Source: Acanthaster planci (taxonomy: Eukaryota > Echinodermata > Asteroidea > Valvatida > Acanthasteridae). From it: a stretch of 64,000 bases of DNA. Below the pieces are notes generated by a model. The model saw nothing but the letters and a program-made list of their open reading frames with translations. It made no database searches and had not been told where the DNA came from. Shown one piece after another: positions 55,722-64,000 of this stretch. The stretch is taken from NCBI RefSeq assembly GCF_001949145.1, contig NW_019091386.1, positions 1,120,915 to 1,184,914 of the forward strand, read 5' to 3'. A program made the translations under genes and the position numbers. The first letter of the stretch is position 1, and each line of letters begins with the position of its first letter.

Positions 55722-57353
55722 AGTGACAGCTCATTTTCGATTTCCACGATTCTCTCGGACACCAATTGGGTACTGAGTACGGAACAGTGGACGAGAGCTA
55801 CTTGATGAGGATAGGAATGGCAATTCTACTGAAACATTACCGCAGTCCCTTAGTTTCAAGAACAGGAGCCATTTTTTTTCATTTGATTGAATTAAGGATG
55901 AAAATTTCGCAATACTGGCGATTTGCAATAGTGCCTCTCCAAGACTTTGCAACGCATTGGCCAATCACAAGGCGCGAAATCTGTCGACCCTTTCCAAAGG
56001 CGCACTGGGTGGACAGATTTCGCGCACTGTGATTGGTCAACGCGTTGCAAACTCTTGGAGGCGCACTATTGTGAACCCCCCCCCCGTATTATTTGAGCCT
56101 GCTACTGCACTTAAGGCTCATCTTCTCCCTCGCTCCACTCTTGATTTTAATGGTGTGATCGCAAGGAAGGGTCCGGGTTGAAAAAGATCATGGCCCCAAT
56201 CAAGAAAGAGGAGTGGATTTTTAACAGTAATAGAAAGGTGATTGCTCGGCCTATTTCATTTACCTTGCTTCTAACAGGGAATAAAAAGAACCAAAATATC
56301 GCTTGGATGTGTCCTTCCGTTGGCGCAGCCAAAAACTAAATTTCGTTTTCAATTGATCTCTCTTTATTTTTAGTCTTCCAACTCAAACGGTAGGTTTTGG
56401 TGTTGTTTCGACGGGTGTGGCTGCTCCTTCGTCTTCGTCGATTATAATGCAAAAATAAAGATGCACGTCCTGCGTGAGTTTCCATCTCAAGTGGCCTTCC
56501 GTGTATTAGTCTGAGCCTCTGTCCACGTTGAACAGGAAATGCCTCAAAAACTTCTGTATCAGTGTCAAATACACAAGACTACCATAAAACCCGGATCTTA
56601 ATCAACACAAAGTTGAGATACACCTACATTGAAAGCCAGGGATTTTATACCAACGCTAGCTACAGTACACTATTTTCTGCGCTAGGCATCTGATGAATGC
56701 ACGCCTGCCCCTCTGGAAATGATGTCATGTTGTGATCTTGTGAATTAATTTTTTATCCTAAATCATGGTATTTTTACACGCCATCGCAAATTTTGGTACT
56801 TGAGGTGCAAAGTCACAAGATAAATAATACAAGTCCTGTACAAAGTTGGTTTCGACAGTGTTTTAAGAGCAACCAATAATTGATCACTGTCTCCATAGCA
56901 ACCTTCAACAAACGAGTCGCACTCGGGTCCGAATTACATTTACGTATCCGGTAATTGCCCATCTTAATTTCATTTTATTCTTAAAATGTTGACGTTTTAC
57001 TCTAAAAATGTCGCCATTTCGTGTGATGCCAATATTAGGATTGCTACACTAAGGATGGCACTTCCATAGGTCCATACAAGGGCTTAGAGGCTGTGTTGTG
57101 ACGTCACTTAAAATCCTTTACTGTCCCCATGATAAGTATGTGGATTCACGCCAGTTTGTTTACGCGCGCGTTGTTCGGGAAACAACGTGTGAACGCAACA
57201 CAAACGCATGCAAACACACAAACGAGTTTGCAACATTCGGGGCGTTCGGTTTGGTGGCTTTGGTGGTGAATTTCATCTCGTCCGCGGCCAGCTGGCTGTG
57301 CATCCGTGGACGTCGCCAGTTTAGTCGGGACGTGGGTGGCGTCAACCCTGACC
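55722..57353. other. Divergent spacer between the GPCR and prominin genes
   Basis: 1.6 kb separating the two start codons. It contains the foldback MITE at 55919-56078, a C-homopolymer at 56084, and no supported exon. The last 200 bp before 57354 are GC-richer with CpGs (GCGCGCGTTGTTCGGG near 57163), consistent with the prominin promoter or 5' UTR. Confidence 0.5.
55919..56078. mobile_element. Foldback MITE, family D (complete copy)
   Basis: The two halves are near-perfect inverted copies of about 73 bp: left GCAATAGTGCCTCTCCAAGA through GCGCGAAATCTGTCGACCC, right GGTGGACAGATTTCGCGC through GGAGGCGCACTATTGTGAACC. The short centre is TTTCCAAAGGCGCACT. A related copy lies at 27928-28045. No coding capacity. 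Confidence 0.9.
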
Positions 57354-60300
57354 ATGGCTAAGCCGCCGGGTGGGTCCCATTTCTTGTGCATCCTCGTCAC
57401 CACCGCGGTCATCATCTCTAGTTCTGCGGCACAAGATGAGGCGAGCGCCGGGCACGGCGAGCCTTCGTCTGCCTTGCCGGGCCGCGCCCGGACGGCCAGT
57501 GGTCTGGTGTCACGGTGGGTGCTCTTCGGCGGGGAGCTTAGCGAGAATCTAGGCTGGCTGCTCAGCTCCTACGCTGACTTAGCAAGGGAGTTCGTCTACA
57601 AGATAACACCGAAGGGATTTCCGTGGGGTAAAAACCAGGAGTAAACTCAAGAAATACACGAGTGATTGTTTCAAGATTGGCGTGTTTAAAGTCCTCAGAA
57701 GCGTCCTGCAGTTTAGACGGGTTTAAAAACAATTAATTTCAGTGGTCGTACTACAGTGAATCTACGAGAAAAAATTAAAAAGGCTTTTTTAACTTAGTAA
57801 TTTTTGGAGGGGGGTTGTATTCTTACAAAACCGGTGAGTCCCCAAAGCATTGCAACCAAAGGCAATGTTTTCCATAATTATGGTATCCCTGCAGTTTTTT
57901 TATGTGGGTGTGTTTGTGTGCGTGAATTTAGAATTGTAAACTGTGAGAAAATCTGACTTATGACTGATCACATGAAAAGTATTCCTCCATGCGTCATTTG
58001 TGTTAACATTGACAATTTATACTTTAAAATTGCCATCAAAATTTAAACTCAGTTCTTTCCACAACATTTACCATACGGCTGTTTGACTTAAGGTCACCGC
58101 CATCTGCCCAGGCGTCAAAACTTAAAATGTAATTCTCCATTCTATCGTAGGAACAGGGTCCCCAAAGACACAAGGCCTATTTCTTTTAAAGGGCACCAGT
58201 GCATTGTCTATGGGGTAATGTGCCAGGTAGTCTATTCTACGAAGTACATGTATCATCAACATGTCTGAAACTAATGGAGCTTCTAAGCATCTGTTCCTTG
58301 CTCTGAGTTCTAAGCAGAGGATATTCGCTTAGCAAAACTCAGGCGAGAGCCGTCTTCGAGCAGGGACACGTGGCATGGTATTTTGGTTGGAGACCTGTTG
58401 TCGGTATGAAAATATCCTGTGCGCATAGCCTGAAGTTTCCAACTGAATTTTTGGTTGGTAAACGGCTAACTGCACTGAGATTCGATCACCATTATCACAA
58501 AAGATGACAAATTAATCGTTGTAAATAATTATACAGACCTGTGAAAACTAAAAAACTCTCACGTAATAAATCTCATGTTTGTCTTGTACAGAAACTGGTA
58601 TTTGGCAACCAATCAACGTTTTTACACAGTCTGACATGGAGTTGCACCTTTTTTTTCCCTGCAAGGTTTAGTACAAAGCAAGTTGCTAATGACGTTTGGA
58701 AGATAATGTCCTTCTTGGGGCAGGTGTTTTATATTCACCAAGGCCATGACAATTAATGGATGAATGATTTATTGTTTTCCCAGTGGAGTTCTCTAACATT
58801 GAACAGCTCTGTGATTTTGATAAAGCAAATGTGATAACGGCGTGCAGCAAAGTGTCAGGAGGGAAGCTATAGGTGAGAGGGGGAGACAATGCAGCAGATT
58901 TCTGTGAAACAAAAATCTCCGTCAAGCATCTGCCTCATATCCTTGACAAGCGAGGACAGTTTAACTGCGAGGTCTTTGTCAGTTTTTTTGTTTTTCAGCC
59001 AATACTGAGATACAAGGCTACAAGACCAGTACCGGTAATATCCAAACCGTGCTCTGCTCGGAACCACAACAGGTTTCTGCAGAACCACCATGTCAGTGTC
59101 AGGCAAATTTCTGTTCAGTTTAGAACAGTAGGTCGCCATTTGTGCTATCTTTGCTACGTTTGCTGGCTGAAAATGTCCACTGTAAACGGTTCTGTCGTTC
59201 GAGCTCAGTGCTGTCCCACAATTATTACTAAAGGCCTACGTCAACGTCACCATCAGTACGTTGATTACTCCTAAATGTATTATAGCTTTCGAGGAAAACT
59301 GAAGGAATCCCCTTTTTCAGTTAAAAAATTTCATACATCCTCTGTTTATTATTTTTTTTTTCGATGCTAATCATATCCAGATCCTTTGATAGACGTTTTT
59401 GTTGGATCACCCGAGGTCATTCAAGCACTGTGGGAGGTAAGCTGATGGTCATACTTTAATAGACAATTAGATAAGGTATAATTATTTCCAAGGATGGGTT
59501 TGCGCCTATAGGAGATCACAGTGTTGATGGAATTTTGGATTTTTTGCCATGCCCGACGTGTATTATAACGCTAAATACTCAGTGTTTGCCCCCGAAGGCT
59601 TGTGAAAAAAGCCACAAGCTTACTTGGGTGGGACTAGGACCCACGACTTCCTGCTTAAAAGCGCAGACGTCTTAACCAGAAGTCTGGCTTGTTTGAGTCA
59701 GCTGTAGCAGCGGATGCCGCGAACAACTATTACCAAGGATGGATAGGCCTATATTTCCGCGTGGGAAACGTCTGGCACTTGCGGAGTGAAGGCCAGTCAA
59801 GTGATTGGATTAAAACTCCAAGGTTGATTACTTGATAAGGCGAGGTTGAAAGTGAAGTTCCTGGAACCTGATTTGTAATACATGTACATGACAATCACAG
59901 TTGACTCTCACATGTAGCAGTGAGGAGCAAACTTAATTGGACCAATATTGCACGATACTGAATTAAATTATTTGCGAGTTGTAGTGCTGTCTAAGCCAAT
60001 TAGCTCGACTGGAAGAGCAGTCGGCAAATTACCGACGTTTAATGACTTAGTGGGGTATGTGGACAGATTTGAGGACCCTGCTCGAAAATTTAATGCCTTG
60101 CCAACAATTTTATAAATATCGGTTTTGAGCATGATAGTACGTGTACGCTTATGGTCGAGTCCTTCATGTGTAACAAAGGCAGCCCCGAGCACAGATTAGT
60201 GTACGACGTATCCTGGGAGAGCAGGCCCAGACTTGTCAGCAGCAATGGAGCAATATGGCCCATTGCATGCAATGCATTTCCTACGCGAACGAAATATATT

Positions 60301-63300
60301 ACATGTCATAAGAGTGTCATGTGTTCAAGTGAGTGTGAAGGGTACTTAATTTCATGCGCAACAAATTTAAACCTCCTTTGAAACAAACAAGGCTGTCTCA
60401 AACTGGTTCTTAAAATTTCCTCAGTAAATGCCTGCACCCCAGATACACATTTCTTTTACCTTCTAGATTGTCAAGTCCGAGGCTGGCATATTTGGGGTGT
60501 CTCTGGTCTTCCTGCTCCTTGGTTTACTCCTTCCAATCTCGGGCGTCTTTTTCTGCCTGTGCCGGTGCTGCGGCCAGTGCGGGGCCGTGCGTCGAGAGGA
60601 GAGGATCCGTAAACTGGCGTGTTGTACGGGGGTCATAATGGGCACGTTCCTGGTGGTATTCTCGCTCCTCGTTGTGTGAGTGACGTAACTTGTTTGCAGA
60701 CAGAAGGTCATGTCCAAAATGTTTTGTGACGTTGCTTCAGATTTGTTGTTATTACGACGCCACGTTGAATAGCCGTAACTTAAAACCACAGGACCTGTTT
60801 TGTTCATGGCCTTACGTAATGGTGGAAGAATTGTGTTTGCTGCCACCAAGAGGCCGCGTTTGGTCTAGTTTCGTAGTTCATTGAAAATAGACTCCAAATC
60901 ATCAACTTGTGCAATGAAAATATAGGACCGAGAGTAAGTGTACGCCAAACGTTTTGCAAAATTATGTCAATAATGGCTTCTGGTAATCTTGAACAGAAAG
61001 GAGTCTAAACAAAATTCACTGTCCAACCGTGAGCGATGGCGTGCCAACTTTGGCTGACCCAATACCCAAGATCCTAGCTTTTTATAAATTCTGGTTCTTT
61101 TGATGTTCACTCCAATCAGCTGTAAATGTTGCCATTTGCCTTTTGACGATGGAATGCGTTTCTTTCTGTTAAGTCTAAAATACGATCTTCTAAAATCAGG
61201 TTAAAATTCTCCCCATTTTGAAGGGCGGCCAGCTGTTTTACCATTCTCTCAGGAGAGCGACTGTCGCAGAGTGTCATGCACTTCGAGGGAAAAGTGAATT
61301 CCATTATGGACGACATAGACAACTTCCAAGATAAACTACTTGGGGTGAGTCTAGATAAAAGTTGTTTTACTGCAAGTAACATGTTTCAAACAACATGATA
61401 CTCAACAAAAACCTAGAAATTGTGTGCACGGTTAGAAACAGACTCGCCAAAGCATGCGCAAACTCAGATTTTAAATTAATCTTCAGTGACTTTAACCACA
61501 AGTCATTCTCTGATTTCAATTAGGATCTGAGGCAAGTTGGTAACATCAGCTACATCATTCATAACACCATGCAGTCATTGGAAGGTTAGGTACATTCATA
61601 TCAAGGGGGCCTTTGAGGCACTTAATGGTAGCAAACACAACAATCCTTTCTACTGTTCGCGACATTTGGCACATGCTCAGACACCTCGAACGTGTCCTGT
61701 TGCGACTAGACACTGCAACCAAACGTCTCAAAGGCTGCCACTGTTGTCTTAATGATACTGGGTCCACAGAGGTCATTCTATTTTGCAATAAGACTTGGCA
61801 GCTTTGTTAGATCTTTAGGGGGAGGATATTAAGCTTACATGTATATGGGATATGTGATTTGTCGTAAACGACGGAGCAACGTGCTGTGAAATGTTCCTCT
61901 TTACTGTTGGAAAGTGATTGCAGTGATGCGATAAATCAACCTCTATGTCACTGACCAATATCAATTGGGGCATTGAAATGAAGAAAGCAACTCGCAGTAC
62001 GGCAGATAGGCGAATTCGGGTTTCATGTGGATAAATTGTTACCATCAATCCAAATATGACTCAGGCCTGACACTACCATTTTCAGATGCCAACAACGCAA
62101 TCTTCGGTCCTGTTGCTACAGAGTTCGAAAGTATCTCTGTGCTGCTCAACAGCACGGTGTTGCAACTCAATCAAGGTAACTGTCATGCCCTCTGGAGTTT
62201 CTTATTGCTTGAATTTCTCAGAGTCGCGTTCTTCATAATATTTTCCACAAATTACTGTCAACCCGTGCATAGCCTAATTACCTATATACAGTAGCGGTGG
62301 CCAGGGCAATACGATGGGCACAGCCTGCAAATCAAGACAGATTTTTTCCTTCACAGTAAAAACAAGTGTCAAAGTTTTACAGGGTTTCCTGACAACACTT
62401 TATGAACGTGTTGTAATGTTAATAACCCTAACTTAAACATGTTGTGGTGTTTATTTTTTTTTAAATACGTGTTGATGTGTTGATAAATTTAGACACAATA
62501 ACACATTTGGGTGTAACTAATAAGACACAAAAACATGTAATATCAGGTGGTAACACCTTCTAAACATCGAAACACGTTTATTTCCCAAAAGGCGTTTCAT
62601 TTTAAATTTACAAGTAACGCAAAGATGCATTCATACTGGGCATGAATCTTTTTTGGATAGATTTGGGTCCTCCATTGACATCACTCTCGGCTATCACTGG
62701 TAGCCTCGGCGGAACCATCGGCCAACTCAAGACCGACGGATTGGCATTCCAGACAGTGGTGAACGACGTCGCCTCCGAGCTCCAGAATTTCCGTGATAGC
62801 GACTGCAGTGGAAGCGTTCCTGACACCGTCGGTGGAGTCTGCACCTTCATTCCCGATCACAGTCCGTTTGCTGGGTCGCTGTCCTATTCCATGGTAGAAA
62901 CTCTAGGCTACTGCTTCCTTTAAAAAATACTTTTAAAGAGTTGTTGCATGTTTGTGCATTCTTTGCAAGTGTCACCTATACATATACTCGACCGACTTAA
63001 AACAGACTGGCTCCAACTGCACACTACAGAAACTAGGTGTCATTGTATGCCTCGTCATTAGTAGTTTAATACCTATTCAACCAGCCAGACATGTTTCAAA
63101 GATACCAAAGGGGCGTTGTTATTCAACAGGACAAATCTGTCAAACTTAGCTACTGACTTTCCGTTGGATATAAGTGGAGCAAATAGCACCTTCAATTCAT
63201 TGTATGCTGCGGCTCGCTGCAACTTTCAGAAATTTGTTTCCGTTCTCAGTTGAATGCATACGACGTGACTCCCATCGTTATGTACACAGCTATTCCTGGC

Positions 63301-64000
63301 CCAGCCCTTACTGGAATTTCCGATCTTCTACTGACGGTAAGTCACAAAATCTGAATTTGTAACTTCGAATCCGTAGAATCAAAAGGCCACAATTGCGAAA
63401 ATGGTTTAGAACTACATTGTGTTGGCGAGTGTCATCATTTTTGTCTCACTATCAATTGACTTCGCAGGGAGACTCTGCACTGAGAGAAGCTCAAGCAGCA
63501 GTAAGCTATGCCACCGATGACGTTTTTCAGGGTACGAGGTTAATGCTATGACGTCTTGTATTCACAATGGTTCAAAATGACGACATGATGGTTCTGTACG
63601 ACACTAAAAGCATCGACGATAAACGACCGCTACAGTAAGCCCTCCTTTTTTGACCTGACCGAGCGGAAAAAAACGTTTTGTGCCGCCGACCCTGTCTGGA
63701 ATTTCCTATCAAGAACAAAACATGATAATATAAAGAATTTCTGGGGTAAAGGAAGTTACTTTTCCCCTTTTCCCCCGACCAACAGATCCTACCTTAGGGT
63801 AAAAAAATACGGACACCCTTGGAGACCTCGTGAAAAACCGTGCAAATAATCTTCAATAAAATGAAAAGAAAAGTAACCTTAAATAAGAAGTCCAAGAGAA
63901 AATTCTTTAGTTCATTTTCCGTTCGGATGCCAAAGCAAAGAAAAAAACGGGGCAAAACGAAATACTGAATTGAATTCTTTTCCCACCAGACATCGGTGAC
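57354..64000 (+). CDS. Prominin (CD133-like) pentaspan membrane protein, 5' part
   Basis: Exons called: 57354-57627, 59381-59436, 60467-60675, 61233-61344, 61524-61584, 62086-62175, 62661-about 62890, about 63121-63230 (uncertain), 63250-63336, 63478-63531, 63990 to the window edge. Exon 1: signal peptide (HFLCILVTTAVIISSSAA) and LFGGELSENLGWLLSSYADL before ITPKGFPW. Exon 3: SEAGIFGVSLVFLLLGLLLP (TM1), the cysteine-rich prominin hallmark CLCRCCGQCG, then TM2 running into exon 4 (VVCFTILSGERL). Later exons form the first large extracellular loop: coiled-coil-like helices, N-glycosylation sites (NIS, NST) and a Cys pair (DCSGS..GGVCTF). Prominins localise to plasma-membrane protrusions and bind cholesterol. 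TM3-TM5 lie beyond the window. The junction between the exons near 62890 and 63250 is unresolved: phases do not fit the simplest choice of sites. Confidence 0.88.
58280..58425. repeat. Family A/B MITE-like fragment in prominin intron 1
   Basis: AAGCATCTGTTCC, TTCTAAGCAGAGG, CGCTTAGCAAAAC and GGTTGGAGACCTG resemble the subterminal GCTTAAGC and GCTGGTAACCTG words of the family A/B elements; a similar fragment occurs at 21360-21440. The ends are not recognisable. Confidence 0.3.
59592..59694 (-). repeat. tRNA-Lys-like SINE
   Basis: On the minus strand GCCAGACTTCTGGTTAAGAC is followed by an anticodon-arm-like CTGCGCTTTTAAGCAG and a T-arm with perfect 5-bp stem, GTGGGTCCTAGTCCCAC. The D-arm is degenerate and the 3' part carries an inverted GGCTTGTG/CACAAGC pair, so this looks like a SINE and not a tRNA gene. 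It lies in prominin intron 2. Confidence 0.5.

Noticed and set aside
54675-55776. Long plus-strand frames opposite the GPCR
   Set aside because: GC-rich antisense shadows of the receptor gene; no domain signature.
58310-58420. 5S rRNA-like fragment (GGTTGGAGACCTG)
   Set aside because: Only a few short words match and the internal control regions are absent; the words fit the local MITE family better.

Overview
This is a eukaryotic (metazoan) window: long introns, clear GT..AG splice sites, low gene density, many small inverted-repeat transposons and tRNA-derived SINE-like elements, and two N-filled assembly gaps (13798-13840 and 25762-25948). The protein families (a PPAR-like nuclear receptor, PAN plus fibrinogen-domain secreted protein, prominin, single-exon rhodopsin-type receptor) and the very frequent palindrome TACATGTA suggest an invertebrate deuterostome, most likely an echinoderm. 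That placement is inference; no species-specific marker was identified. Layout from left to right: the last exon of an unrecognised plus-strand gene (246-419); a minus-strand NR1-family, PPAR-like nuclear receptor (4207-8183, upstream exons not found) whose stop codon lies inside a 66-bp tandem repeat; about 12.8 kb with no convincing coding exon; the complete 10-exon minus-strand ETF1 gene (translation release factor eRF1, 21019-29125); head to head with it, the 7-exon plus-strand PSTK gene (L-seryl-tRNA(Sec) kinase, 29883-34309); convergent with PSTK, the complete 10-exon minus-strand AUP1 gene (lipid-droplet/ERAD factor, 36455-50110), whose 8.8-kb intron 2 contains, on the opposite strand, an intact single-exon PAN-fibrinogen gene (46033-46968) and a decayed sister copy (44160-44822); a single-exon minus-strand class A GPCR (54669-55721); and the 5' part of a plus-strand prominin gene running off the right edge (57354-64000). 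The exon chains for ETF1, PSTK and AUP1 were assembled by hand from splice sites. All three keep phase across every junction and give proteins of 436, 397 and 436 residues, which supports the models. Functionally the most striking arrangement is eRF1 and PSTK sharing one 757-bp intergenic promoter region: one protein terminates translation at UGA, UAA and UAG, the other makes the selenocysteine precursor that lets UGA be read as an amino acid. Introns and spacers are seeded with several short non-autonomous DNA transposon families, some in two or more copies within the window, plus two long perfect or near-perfect palindromes.
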